In this document: positions 10,401 through 18,108 of the stretch, piece after piece
Layout of the letters: each line of letters opens with the position of its first letter
Position numbering within the stretch: position 1 is the stretch's first letter
Origin: JAUUSJ01 sp051880475
Lineage (GTDB): Bacteria; Bacillota; Clostridia; Lachnospirales; Lachnospiraceae
Direction of reading: 5' to 3'
Assembly: GCA_051880475.1 (NCBI GenBank)
Contig: JBJEOA010000065.1
Location: 124,001 to 188,000, forward strand
DNA: 64,000 nucleotides
Notes under the pieces: model-generated
The model's input: the letters and a program-made list of their open reading frames with translations, nothing else
Database searches by the model: none
Told to the model about the DNA's origin: nothing
Translations under genes and position numbers: made by a program

Positions 10401-10556
10401 GGAAATGATAAAATCCATTCTATCTTTGAGAATAATATGGAGACAATTAAAAACGATGTATTGGCAGACGAGGTTACACTAGATACAGTAGAAGGTTTTA
10501 CCAAAGAGTGGAATATTAATGGTGAGACAGTTACGCTTGGAGTAAAGAAAGCGTAA
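7437..10556 (+). CDS. ileS: Isoleucyl-tRNA synthetase, type-2 (eukaryote-like)
   Basis: The enzyme charges tRNA-Ile with isoleucine and is a class I synthetase with HIGH at residues 55-58 and KMSKS near 591-595. I chose TTG 7437 because AAAGGAGG sits seven bases upstream; an in-frame TTG at 7413 lies before that site. The length of 1039 residues and the signature GKPHIGHVLTRVIKDM match the longer IleS2 clade rather than the roughly 920-residue IleS1 with HLGHALNK-like signature. IleS2 enzymes are generally tolerant of mupirocin. Controlled by the T-box upstream. glgP follows after 21 bases. Confidence 0.96.
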   Translation: MYKKVPTDLKFVEREKEIEKFWKENEIFEKSVSAKEGCPVYTFYDGPPTANGKPHIGHVLTRVIKDMIPRYQTMKGHKIIRKAGWDTHGLPVELEVEKLIGIEGKEQIEAYGLEPFIQKCKESVWKYKGMWEDFSSTVGFWADMDDPYVTYHNDFIESEWWALKKIWDKGLLYKGHKIVPYCPRCGTPLSSHEVAQGYKDVKEKSCIARFKVKGEDNTYILAWTTTPWTLPSNVALCVNPVETYAKVAAEGRIYYMAEALLDSVLGEGQYEILERYTGKDLEFKEYEPLFDFKKLNKKSHYVTCDSYVTLTDGTGVVHIAPAFGEDDSKVGKKYDLPFLQLVDGKGEFVQEATPYAGMFCKKADKPIMEDLEQRGLLFKALDFEHSYPHCWRCDTPLIYYARESWFIKMTDVRDDLIRNNDTVNWIPESIGKGRFGDWLKNVQDWGVSRNRYWGTPLNIWECECGKQHAIGSIEELKSMSDNCPDNIELHRPFIDAVTIKCPDCGKQMHRVEEVIDCWFDSGAMPFAQWHYPFENKEIFEENFPADFISEAVDQTRGWFYSLMAISTLIFNKAPYKNVIVLGHVQDENGQKMSKSKGNAVDPFEALETHGADAIRWYFYENSAPWLPNRFHKDAVVEGQRKFMGTLWNTYAFFVLYANIDEFDPTKYELEYDKLPVMDKWLLSKLNTLVKTVDTNLANYKIPETAKALQEFVDDMSNWYVRRSRERFWAKGMPQDKINAYMTLYTALVTFSKIAAPMIPFMTEEIYQNIVVGIDKEAPESIHLCDFPVANEAWIDKELEEYMDLVLKIVVLGRAARNAANIKNRQPIGTMYVKAGEELPEFYKEIVAEELNIKSICMTEDVSAFTSYTFKPQLKILGPKYGKKLGKIRNALMQLDGNAAKTQLDTTGVLTIEVEGGKIDLTQEELLIDMTQQEGFVSLADGGITVVIDTNLTEELLEEGFVREIISKIQTMRKEADFNVTDHIIVYESGNDKIHSIFENNMETIKNDVLADEVTLDTVEGFTKEWNINGETVTLGVKKA

Positions 10557-10577
10557 TCCCGAAAAGGAGGATACAAA

Positions 10578-13016
10578 GTGATTAAAAAAGATGTATTTAA
10601 CAAAGAAGAGTTCAAAAAAGCTGTTGTAGACAATATTAGAAGTCTTTTTAGAAGAAATATCGAAGATGCAAATATGCAGCAGGTATATCAGGCAGTCGCA
10701 TATGCGGTAAAAGACTATGTTATCGATCAGTGGATTGAGACACATAAAGAGTATGAGAGAAAGAATGTAAAGACTGTATATTATTTATCTATGGAGTTCT
10801 TAATGGGACGTGCTCTTGGAAATAATATGATTAACCTTACATTCTATAATGAGATTAAAGAAGCTCTTGATGAACTTGGATTTGATATTAATGCAATCGA
10901 GGACCAGGAGAGAGATGCAGCTTTAGGAAACGGTGGTCTTGGAAGACTTGCAGCTTGTTTCTTAGATTCCTTAGCAACTTTAGGTTATCCAGCATACGGA
11001 TGTGGAATTCGCTATCATTATGGTATGTTTAGACAGGCAATCGAGGGTGGATATCAGGTTGAGAAGCCAGACGATTGGCTAAAGAACGGATACCCATTTG
11101 AGATTAAGAGAGATGAGTATGCGGTAGAGGTTAAGTTTGGCGGACATATTGACGTTGAGTTAGATAAAAACGGAAGAACTCGTTTTGTTCAAAAAGATTA
11201 TCAGTCTGTAAGAGCAGTACCATATGATTTACCAATTGTAGGATATGGAAATCATATCGTAAATACACTTCGTATTTGGGATGCAGAGGCTACTCAGACA
11301 TTTAACTTAGATTCTTTCGATAAAGGTGAGTATCAAAAAGCAGTAGAGCAGGCAAACCTTGCTAAGACAATTACAGATGTTCTTTATCCAAATGACAACC
11401 ACTATGCTGGTAAGGAATTAAGATTAAAACAGCAGTACTTCTTTGTATCAGCATCTGTACAAAGAGCAATTTTAAAATATAAAGAGGCTGGAAATGATAT
11501 TCGCAAACTTCACGAGAAGGTTGCATTCCAGTTAAACGATACACATCCAACTGTAGCAGTAGCTGAGCTTATGAGAATCTTAGTTGATGAAGAGCAGTTA
11601 GGATGGGAAGAGGCATGGGATATCACATGCAAGACATGTGCATATACAAACCATACAATTATGGCAGAGGCACTTGAAAAATGGCCATTAGAGTTATTCT
11701 CCAGATTACTTCCTAGAATTTACCAGATCGTAGAGGAGATTAACCGTAGATTTATTCTTGAGATTCAGGCAAAATATCCTGGAGATTATAGCAAGATTGC
11801 AAATATGGCTATTTTATATGATGGTCAGGTTCGTATGGCTTATCTTGCAATTGCCGGTAGCCACTCTGTAAATGGTGTAGCTAAACTTCACACAGAAATC
11901 TTAGAGAAGAGAGAGTTAAAAGATTTCTATGAGATGAATCCTGAGAAATTTAATAATAAGACAAATGGTATTACTCAGAGAAGATTTTTACTTCACGCAA
12001 ATCCATTATTAGCAAACTGGATTACAGATAAGATTGGAGATGAGTGGATTACAGACTTACCACATATCGATAAACTTTCTGTATTTGTAGATGATGAGAA
12101 ATCTCAGATTGAGTTTATGAATATCAAATACCAGAATAAAATTCGCTTAGCAAAATATATTAAAGAGCATAACGGTATCGATGTAGATCCAAGATCTATC
12201 TTTGATATTCAGGTTAAGAGATTACATGAGTACAAACGTCAGTTATTAAATATTTTACATGTAATGCACTTATATAATGAGTTAAAACAGCATCCAGATA
12301 TGGATATGGTTCCTCGTACATTTATCTTTGGTGCTAAGGCAGCTGCTGGATATAGAACAGCAAAATTAACAATTAAGTTAATTAATGCCGTGGCAGATAA
12401 GGTAAATAACGACCCTGCAATCAATGGTAAGATTAAGGTTGTATTTATTGAGGATTACTGTGTATCTAACGCAGAGATTATTTTCGCAGCAGCAGATGTC
12501 AGTGAGCAGATTTCTACAGCTTCCAAAGAGGCATCTGGTACAGGTAATATGAAGTTTATGTTAAACGGTGCTATTACACTTGGAACAATGGATGGTGCAA
12601 ACGTAGAGATTATTCAGGAAGTTGGAGCAGAAAATGCAGTTAGCTTTGGTCTTAGTGCAGAGGAAGTTATGGAATTTGAGCGTAACAGACAGTATAATCC
12701 AAGAGAAATCTACAATATTAACATGAACGTAAGAAGAGTTATGACTCAGCTTATCGACGGAACATTCTATCCACAGGATACAGAAATCTTTAGAGAGCTT
12801 TACGATTCTCTATTAAATAGAGACCAGTACTTCATCTTAAAAGACTTTGATGCTTACTGTGAGGCTCAAAGAAAGATTGATGCTATGTATCGCGATGAGA
12901 AGGCATGGGCAAAATCTGCTATGCTTAATACAGCAAAAGCTGGTAAGTTTACATCCGATAGAACAATTCAGCAGTATGTAGATGATATCTGGCATTTAGA
13001 TAAAGTTGTACTCTAA
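10578..13016 (+). CDS. glgP: Glycogen/alpha-glucan phosphorylase
   Basis: The 812-residue GT35 phosphorylase releases glucose-1-phosphate from alpha-1,4-glucans with pyridoxal phosphate. The PLP-lysine region EASGTGNMKFMLNGA lies near residue 650, and the N-terminal YLSMEFLMGRAL and GNGGLGRLAACF motifs are typical. Translation starts at GTG 10578 behind AAAAGGAGG. The length is normal. It may be read through from ileS, and a terminator follows. Confidence 0.96.
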   Translation: MIKKDVFNKEEFKKAVVDNIRSLFRRNIEDANMQQVYQAVAYAVKDYVIDQWIETHKEYERKNVKTVYYLSMEFLMGRALGNNMINLTFYNEIKEALDELGFDINAIEDQERDAALGNGGLGRLAACFLDSLATLGYPAYGCGIRYHYGMFRQAIEGGYQVEKPDDWLKNGYPFEIKRDEYAVEVKFGGHIDVELDKNGRTRFVQKDYQSVRAVPYDLPIVGYGNHIVNTLRIWDAEATQTFNLDSFDKGEYQKAVEQANLAKTITDVLYPNDNHYAGKELRLKQQYFFVSASVQRAILKYKEAGNDIRKLHEKVAFQLNDTHPTVAVAELMRILVDEEQLGWEEAWDITCKTCAYTNHTIMAEALEKWPLELFSRLLPRIYQIVEEINRRFILEIQAKYPGDYSKIANMAILYDGQVRMAYLAIAGSHSVNGVAKLHTEILEKRELKDFYEMNPEKFNNKTNGITQRRFLLHANPLLANWITDKIGDEWITDLPHIDKLSVFVDDEKSQIEFMNIKYQNKIRLAKYIKEHNGIDVDPRSIFDIQVKRLHEYKRQLLNILHVMHLYNELKQHPDMDMVPRTFIFGAKAAAGYRTAKLTIKLINAVADKVNNDPAINGKIKVVFIEDYCVSNAEIIFAAADVSEQISTASKEASGTGNMKFMLNGAITLGTMDGANVEIIQEVGAENAVSFGLSAEEVMEFERNRQYNPREIYNINMNVRRVMTQLIDGTFYPQDTEIFRELYDSLLNRDQYFILKDFDAYCEAQRKIDAMYRDEKAWAKSAMLNTAKAGKFTSDRTIQQYVDDIWHLDKVVL

Positions 13017-13104
13017 AATATAACTATATTTTATAGAAGAAGTTTTTGCGACGAAACTCATAAATTCATTTTTGAGAGCAGTCAGATAGAAAAGATAACG
13101 AAGC

Positions 13105-13150
13105 AATCCTCGGTTTTATAGAATATGCTATAAAATCGGGGATTTCTTAA
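13105..13150 (+). terminator. Terminator after glgP
   Basis: A 17-base-pair near-perfect stem, AATCCTCGGTTTTATAG (13105-13121) with CTATAAAATCGGGGATT (13128-13144), has a six-base loop. The following run is only moderately T-rich. Confidence 0.75.
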
Positions 13151-13181
13151 TAATACAAAGTCAAAAAAGTGAGATTAGGGA

Positions 13182-13829
13182 ATGAACACTACGATTGAAG
13201 AAATTAAAGAATGTCTAAAAAGAGGAAAGGGAAAAAGAATAAAAGAGCTGATTCGATTTGCTCTAGAAGAGGGAATGGATCCTAGAAAAATTATGGAAGA
13301 GGGGCTTTTAGGAGGAATGGAGCAAGTCTCAGCTAGGTTCAAGGAAGAAGATGTAGCGATTAGTGATATTTTAAGTATCATGAGAGCCCTAAATGTAGGA
13401 ATGGATACGATAAAAGAAAATTTAAGTGAAAAATTGAGTCAAAAAAGGACGACGGTAATTTTAGGGACAGTGAAGGGGGATTACCACGATATCGGCAAAA
13501 AAATGATAGAGATGATGCTTGTAAGTCAGGGATTATATGTAATTGACTTAGGAGTTGATGTTCCAGCATATAAATTTGTAGATACTGCTGTTTCTAAGCA
13601 GGCTCAGATTGTATGTTGCAGTGGTTTTTTGAAGACGTCAGAGAGAGATATGAAAAAAATTGTGGATGAATTCAAAAAAAGAGGAATTAGAGACCAGTTT
13701 TATATTATGATAGGAGGTCCTTTTGTAAATCGTGAAGCTGCGGATAGAATAGGTGCAGACTGTTATACAGAGAATGCCTCAGAATGTGCAAAAAAAATAA
13801 AAGAATATTGTGAGAGTAAGGACCATTGA
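13182..13829 (+). CDS. Corrinoid (B12-binding) protein of methyltransferase type
   Basis: The 215-residue protein has a B12-binding cap domain (about 1-85) and a Rossmann-like B12 domain. The base-off/His-on signature DYHDIG is at residues 100-105, with H102 as the lower cobalt ligand, and GG is seen in MIGGPF. The layout is that of MtaC/MttC-like corrinoid carrier proteins, which shuttle a methyl group between a substrate-specific and a THF-specific methyltransferase. No methyltransferase or corrinoid reactivator is adjacent. It sits just before the PDU regulators and might instead have a B12-sensing or storage role; that is inference. Confidence 0.8.
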   Translation: MNTTIEEIKECLKRGKGKRIKELIRFALEEGMDPRKIMEEGLLGGMEQVSARFKEEDVAISDILSIMRALNVGMDTIKENLSEKLSQKRTTVILGTVKGDYHDIGKKMIEMMLVSQGLYVIDLGVDVPAYKFVDTAVSKQAQIVCCSGFLKTSERDMKKIVDEFKKRGIRDQFYIMIGGPFVNREAADRIGADCYTENASECAKKIKEYCESKDH

Positions 13830-13852
13830 TGTATATCGATGGTCTTTTTTTA
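13821..13852 (+). terminator. Terminator overlapping the corrinoid protein stop
   Basis: GACCATTGAT (13822-13831) and ATCGATGGTC (13836-13845) form a tight stem followed by seven T. The stop codon lies inside the stem. Confidence 0.85.
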
Positions 13853-14202
13853 GAGATAGTTAAAATTAAAAAATTTTTGCCTGTCACAAAGGAAAAGATG
13901 AGATTTTTATTATAGTAAAATATAGAATAATCAGGTTGATATAGTATATGTGAAAAAAGTATGAAAACAGTATGAAAACAGAAATAAAAGAGATAAAATC
14001 TACTACAGTTATCTAGTTTTTATAACTAAAATATGCTATAATATGGATAAAATGTATATACAGATGAGGAATTTTGAGGGGGAAATTATTTGAAATAACA
14101 AAAACAATTCAGAATATGACAAATTAGTATAGCTTGATGTGATAGTTTTTTGTTTTCTCGTTTGTTATAATAAATCATAGAAGGAAAAGGAGATGCTCTG
14201 CT
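13853..14202. other. Intergenic region before the PDU two-component system
   Basis: Very AT-rich with no gene visible. A TATAAT at 14166-14171 is suitably placed for the kinase gene, but I see no convincing -35, which would suit an activator-dependent promoter. AAAGGAG at 14186-14192 is the ribosome-binding site for the TTG at 14203. Confidence 0.5.
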
Positions 14203-15465
14203 TTGGAGAGGAATAATTTAAAAATAGACGATGTTATTAATTTAGATGAGTTTCAGAAGCTACAAGATAATTGGTCAAAGGCTACTGGAATTTCCTTTGT
14301 CACAGTAAACAGTAACGGAGAACCTTTCACAAAACCAAGTAATTTTACTAAGTTCTGTGAAGAATTAAGAAAGTATCCTGAATATAGAAAGGCTTGTTAT
14401 CATTGTGATGCTTGTGGAGGAAAAAAGGCAAAAAAAGAGGGAAAGTCATATGTTTATATTTGTCATGCGGGATTAATAGACTATGCGATTCCAATCACGG
14501 TTGAAGATAAGTATATGGGAGCTATTTTGGCAGGGCAGGTTAAGGTAGAAGATAAAGAAGATTTAAAACAGATTGCGGTTCTAAGTGATGGGTGGAAGCA
14601 ACATAAAAATTTAGTAGACTTATATGAACAAATTCCAGTTGTCTCATCTTTAGATAAAATTCGTGCCATTGCGAATACTATTTTTGAGAGTTATAACTAT
14701 ATGATTGGCAAGGAATACATTAGTAAGATTAATATCGAGAAAAAAGAAAAGAAATTAAAATTGATAAAGGAAGAAAAATTGAGAATAGAGATGGAAAAAT
14801 CTGTAAAAGACATAGAATTAAGAGCACTCCATTATCAGATAAATCCTCATTTTTTGTTTAATGTATTAAATACAATAGGACGTCTAGCATTTTTTGAAAA
14901 TGCTAAAATGACAGAAGATGTAGTGTATGCATTTTCTGATATGATGAGATATATTTTAAAGAAGAGTTCTAGCCCAATTTGTCAGTTAAAAGACGAAGTC
15001 ACACATATTTTGAATTATTTTAAAATTCAAAAAATTCGTCTGGGTTCTAGGTTAAATTACGAGATAGATATTCCAGAAGAATTGTATGAAATAAAGGTTC
15101 CATTTATGTGTTTACAGCCACTTGTAGAAAATTCTGTAAAATATGCCATTGAGAAGAAGGCGACGAATGGAAATATATGGGTAAAAGGCTACGAAAAGGG
15201 AGAGTTTATTTACTTAGAAGTGAGAGATGACGGAGACGGAATTTCTCAAAAACGTATTAATGAAGTGATGCGGGGAGATTTATATAAGAGTATGAAAGAG
15301 AGCGCAGTTGGACTTTATAATGTGAATTCGAGAATGGTGCTGATTTTTGGAAAGGAACATGAAATTAAAATTGACAGTCCAAATAGGCCAAATCAGGGAA
15401 CAAAAGTTACGTTAAAGATTCCAAAAAAATTTTCTGAAAATAAAAGAGAATATTTAAAGTTTTAA
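14203..15465 (+). CDS. Sensor histidine kinase with N-terminal PocR domain
   Basis: The 420-residue cytosolic kinase starts with a PocR-type ligand domain (about 10-165, with conserved cysteines in CYHCDACGG and YICHAG). A short coiled linker and a LytS/YesM-type His_kinase domain (LHYQINPHFLFNVLNT, near 208) follow, then a HATPase domain with DDGDGIS. PocR domains are known from the Salmonella propanediol regulator, where propanediol is the ligand. No transmembrane segment is seen, so it should sense an intracellular signal. TTG 14203 is chosen from AAAGGAG ten bases upstream. The partner response regulator starts 24 bases downstream. Confidence 0.88.
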   Translation: MERNNLKIDDVINLDEFQKLQDNWSKATGISFVTVNSNGEPFTKPSNFTKFCEELRKYPEYRKACYHCDACGGKKAKKEGKSYVYICHAGLIDYAIPITVEDKYMGAILAGQVKVEDKEDLKQIAVLSDGWKQHKNLVDLYEQIPVVSSLDKIRAIANTIFESYNYMIGKEYISKINIEKKEKKLKLIKEEKLRIEMEKSVKDIELRALHYQINPHFLFNVLNTIGRLAFFENAKMTEDVVYAFSDMMRYILKKSSSPICQLKDEVTHILNYFKIQKIRLGSRLNYEIDIPEELYEIKVPFMCLQPLVENSVKYAIEKKATNGNIWVKGYEKGEFIYLEVRDDGDGISQKRINEVMRGDLYKSMKESAVGLYNVNSRMVLIFGKEHEIKIDSPNRPNQGTKVTLKIPKKFSENKREYLKF

Positions 15466-15489
15466 AAAGGAATAGTTGAGGGTGATATA

Positions 15490-16560
15490 ATGTATAAGAT
15501 TCTAATTGTAGAAGATGAAGAACTTGAGAGAACTTCTTTGAAGATTTTTTTGGAGGAGAATTTATCTAATGTTGAGATTGTGGGAGAAGCAAAAAGTGGA
15601 TATGAGGCAATAGAATTTATTAATAAAGAAGATATTAATTTAATATTGGTTGATATAAATATACCGGGTGTGGACGGATTAGAGGTTATTAAGTATGCGA
15701 GAGAAAAATTAGATCCATCTGTGGCGATAATTGTAACAACTGCCTATGATGATTTTGATATTGCACATGCTGCGATTAAGCTAAAAGTAAATGATTTTTT
15801 ATTAAAGCCGATTCGAAAAGAAGTTTTGATAGAGGCAGTTCAATCCTATGAGGAGACGCTGAATACAGAAGATAGTTTTAGTAAGAGTGATGAATTATTA
15901 AACCAGCTTGGAATGGAGATTCGCAAATATTCTTATAAAACTTCGATTGACTTATTAAGAGAGTATATAGAAAGTATTTATGAGGAATGTCAGGATGTAA
16001 ATCTGATATCGAAAAGACTTCAAGAGGTGGCTAAGCTCATATTAAAAATAGGAGAAGAGTTGGGAATTAAAGAAAATAATGAGCTTGTAGTCCAAGGTGA
16101 AAAATTAAAGATAAAATATCTTCTATATAATAATAAGCATGATGCTTTTAATGAAGTTGTCAAAATGATAGATTTGCTTTTTGACAAGATGAATGTTAAA
16201 GGTAAGATTAGTGACGACGGAATGAAAGTTGTTGTGGATTATATAGAGAGAAATATTAAAAAGGGGATTAGTCTTGAGGATGTAGCAAATCACGTTAATA
16301 TTAGCACGTATTATCTTAGTAAAATTTTTAAAAAAGAGATGGGCGTGAATTTTATTACCTATATTACTGATCGAAAAATACAGTTGGCAAAAGAGATGCT
16401 AGTGACGACAGATATTCCTGTTTTAAACATTGCCTTAGATTTGGCGTATAACGAAGCGAACTATTTTAGTAAAGCCTTCAAAAAGAAGACTGGTTATACT
16501 CCATCTGAGTATAGAGAAAAATTTAGTAAAAGAAAGGAAAGTGGTCATGAAACAATTTAA
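15490..16560 (+). CDS. AraC-type response regulator of the PDU locus
   Basis: The 356-residue protein has a receiver domain (1-120) with phosphoacceptor D55 in LILVDINIPG and the acidic pair near E9/D10, a helical linker, and a C-terminal AraC/XylS double HTH (about 250-350). It is the cognate partner of the PocR-domain kinase. By analogy to YesN-type regulators it would activate the BMC operon when the inducing diol is present. The 3' end overlaps the start of pduQ by 14 bases, so pduQ is translationally linked to the regulator gene. Confidence 0.88.
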   Translation: MYKILIVEDEELERTSLKIFLEENLSNVEIVGEAKSGYEAIEFINKEDINLILVDINIPGVDGLEVIKYAREKLDPSVAIIVTTAYDDFDIAHAAIKLKVNDFLLKPIRKEVLIEAVQSYEETLNTEDSFSKSDELLNQLGMEIRKYSYKTSIDLLREYIESIYEECQDVNLISKRLQEVAKLILKIGEELGIKENNELVVQGEKLKIKYLLYNNKHDAFNEVVKMIDLLFDKMNVKGKISDDGMKVVVDYIERNIKKGISLEDVANHVNISTYYLSKIFKKEMGVNFITYITDRKIQLAKEMLVTTDIPVLNIALDLAYNEANYFSKAFKKKTGYTPSEYREKFSKRKESGHETI

Positions 16561-17521
16561 GATCAAAACAGAAGTTCTTTTTAGTGAGAACGCAATGGAT
16601 TGGCTTTTGACATTAAAAGATAGGCATGTAGTTCTTATCACGGATGCGTTTATGGTAAGTTCTGGTGCCGCTGATATGATTGTCAAAAAGTTAGTAAATT
16701 GTAAGTCGGTTTCTGTATTTAGCGAAGTTGTTCCAGATCCACCGCTTGATTTGGTGACAAAGGGTGTTGGATTTTTGGTACAAAAGCAGGCAGATACGAT
16801 TGTCGCTTTAGGTGGGGGGTCATCTATCGACGCTGCAAAGGCTATCGCTTATATGGCTTACAAAGCAAANNNNNNNNNNNNNNNNNNNNNNNNNNNNNNN
16901 NNNNNNNNNNNNNNNNNNNNNNNNNNNNNNNNNNNNNNNNNNNNNNNNNNNNNNNNNNNNNNNNNNNNNGCTCTTGCTGAGAAAGCACTTGAGCTTGCTT
17001 TTGAGTATCTTCCAAAGGCATATCGCAATGGATATGATATCAAAGCTAGAGATAAAATGCATAGAGCTTCGTGTTTAGCAGGTATGGCATTTAATAGTGT
17101 GAATCTTGGTGTGAATCATGGAATCGCACACGCCCTTGGTGCAATTTTCCACATCCCACATGGTCGTGCGAATGCACTTGTACTTCCACATGTTATCGAA
17201 TTTAATGCAGATATGGCTAGGGATACGGCAAAACATAGCACAGAAATCGCAAAAAAATACCAGAGATTGGCAAGAATTATTGGACTTCCAGCTTCCACAC
17301 CAAAGGTTGGTGTTACAAATTTAATCGACGAGATTAATCGTTTATTAAAATATATGGATCGCCCAATGTGTATCACAGAATGTGGAGTTTCACTGGAAAA
17401 TTTTGAGGCTCAGAGAGACGAAATTATAAGAAGAGCACTTGCAGATGCTTGTACAGTGGCTAATCCACGTAAGGTTACAGCAGAAGATATTAGCAAAATT
17501 TTGGATAAAATAGCGAAATAG
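16547..17521 (+). CDS. pduQ: Iron-containing alcohol dehydrogenase, PduQ-like (interrupted by an assembly gap)
   Basis: Type III Fe-ADH that reduces propionaldehyde to 1-propanol and regenerates NAD+ for PduP. Visible are the nucleotide-binding GGGSSIDAAKA and the C-terminal metal-binding region, with NHGIAHALG and PHGRAN. ATG 16547 follows AAAGGAAA; GTG 16541 is too close to that site. The run of 100 N removes the segment that should hold the SGTGSE motif and the first metal ligands. Compared with the usual 370-residue PduQ, about 85-90 residues should be missing, not the 33 that 100 bases encode. The gap length is therefore nominal. I see no evidence that the gene itself is broken. Confidence 0.85.
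   Translation: MKQFKIKTEVLFSENAMDWLLTLKDRHVVLITDAFMVSSGAADMIVKKLVNCKSVSVFSEVVPDPPLDLVTKGVGFLVQKQADTIVALGGGSSIDAAKAIAYMAYKAXXXXXXXXXXXXXXXXXXXXXXXXXXXXXXXXXXALAEKALELAFEYLPKAYRNGYDIKARDKMHRASCLAGMAFNSVNLGVNHGIAHALGAIFHIPHGRANALVLPHVIEFNADMARDTAKHSTEIAKKYQRLARIIGLPASTPKVGVTNLIDEINRLLKYMDRPMCITECGVSLENFEAQRDEIIRRALADACTVANPRKVTAEDISKILDKIAK
16870..16969. other. Assembly gap of 100 N
   Basis: Exactly 100 N, the usual placeholder for a gap of unknown size. The flanking pduQ frames happen to agree across it. Family length suggests that the true gap is near 260 bases. Confidence 0.95.
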
Positions 17522-17569
17522 ATACAAATTTGACAAAATTCATGGTGAAAAAACTGAGAAATTATATAG

Positions 17570-17589
17570 AATGACAATAAGTTGTCATT
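17570..17589. promoter_or_regulatory. Inverted repeat upstream of the shell operon (candidate operator)
   Basis: AATGACAA (17570-17577) and TTGTCATT (17582-17589) form a perfect 8-base inverted repeat with a 4-base centre, directly followed by GACAATGG. No T-run follows, so a terminator is unlikely. Its place 180 bases before the first shell gene suits a binding site of the AraC-type regulator; that is inference. Confidence 0.4.
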
Positions 17590-17656
17590 GACAATGGGTA
17601 AAAATTAGCTTTTTTTAAAAATAGAGCCGAAAATTATATGTTTTAGACAAGTGTTT

Positions 17657-17685
17657 TTGGCAAATATACTATATAATATTATCAT
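17657..17685 (+). promoter_or_regulatory. Candidate promoter of the PDU BMC operon
   Basis: TTGGCA (17657-17662), 17 bases and TATCAT (17680-17685) lie before the first BMC-H gene. Overlapping alternatives are TATACT (17665-17670) and TATAAT (17672-17677). About 75 bases of leader follow, before AAAGGAGG. Confidence 0.4.
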
Positions 17686-17765
17686 GAGTAAATGATACTA
17701 AGAAGCTCAGATTATGCTTGAGAACGCATTAATTACAAGTTAAAGAAAAAAAGGAGGTAAATTAT

Positions 17766-18044
17766 ATGCAGAAAGAAGCTTTAGGAATGATTGAAACCAA
17801 AGGTCTCGTTGGAGCTATTGAGGCAGCAGATGCAATGGTTAAATCAGCAAACGTAGCATTAGTTGGATACGAAAAAATTGGATCTGGATTAGTAACAGTT
17901 ATGGTAAGAGGAGACGTAGGAGCAGTTAAAGCTGCAGTAGATGCTGGAACAGTTGCAGCAGATAAAGTTGGAACAGTTGTATCTAGTCATGTAATTCCAA
18001 GACCACATTCAGATGTAGAGAAAATTCTACCACAGCAAGCTTAA
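17766..18044 (+). CDS. pduJ: BMC-H shell hexamer protein, PduA/PduJ type (copy 1)
   Basis: The 92-residue single-BMC-domain protein forms hexameric tiles of the shell facets. It shows the family signature ALGMIETKGLVGAIEAAD at the N-terminus, the GYEKIGSGLVTVMVRGDVGAVKAA core, and the IPRPH end typical of PduA/PduJ. Its pore loop in KIGSGLV is expected to pass small metabolites such as propanediol. A second gene at 25033 differs at only about 12 of 92 positions. Strong site AAAGGAGG precedes the ATG. First gene of the main shell operon. Confidence 0.95.
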   Translation: MQKEALGMIETKGLVGAIEAADAMVKSANVALVGYEKIGSGLVTVMVRGDVGAVKAAVDAGTVAADKVGTVVSSHVIPRPHSDVEKILPQQA

Positions 18045-18108
18045 TGATTCGATTTTAAGGTGAGCAAAAATTATTGGATAATTTTATTTTTAACGGAGGT
18101 AAGATTCA

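Noticed and set aside
16870..16969. pduQ as a pseudogene
   Set aside because: The interruption is made of N only; both flanking parts are intact and in the expected family order, so it is an assembly gap.
17522..17765. Cobalamin riboswitch before the PDU shell operon
   Set aside because: No B12-box-like conserved sequence or suitable fold was seen; the region is short and AT-rich, and regulation by the two-component system is more likely.
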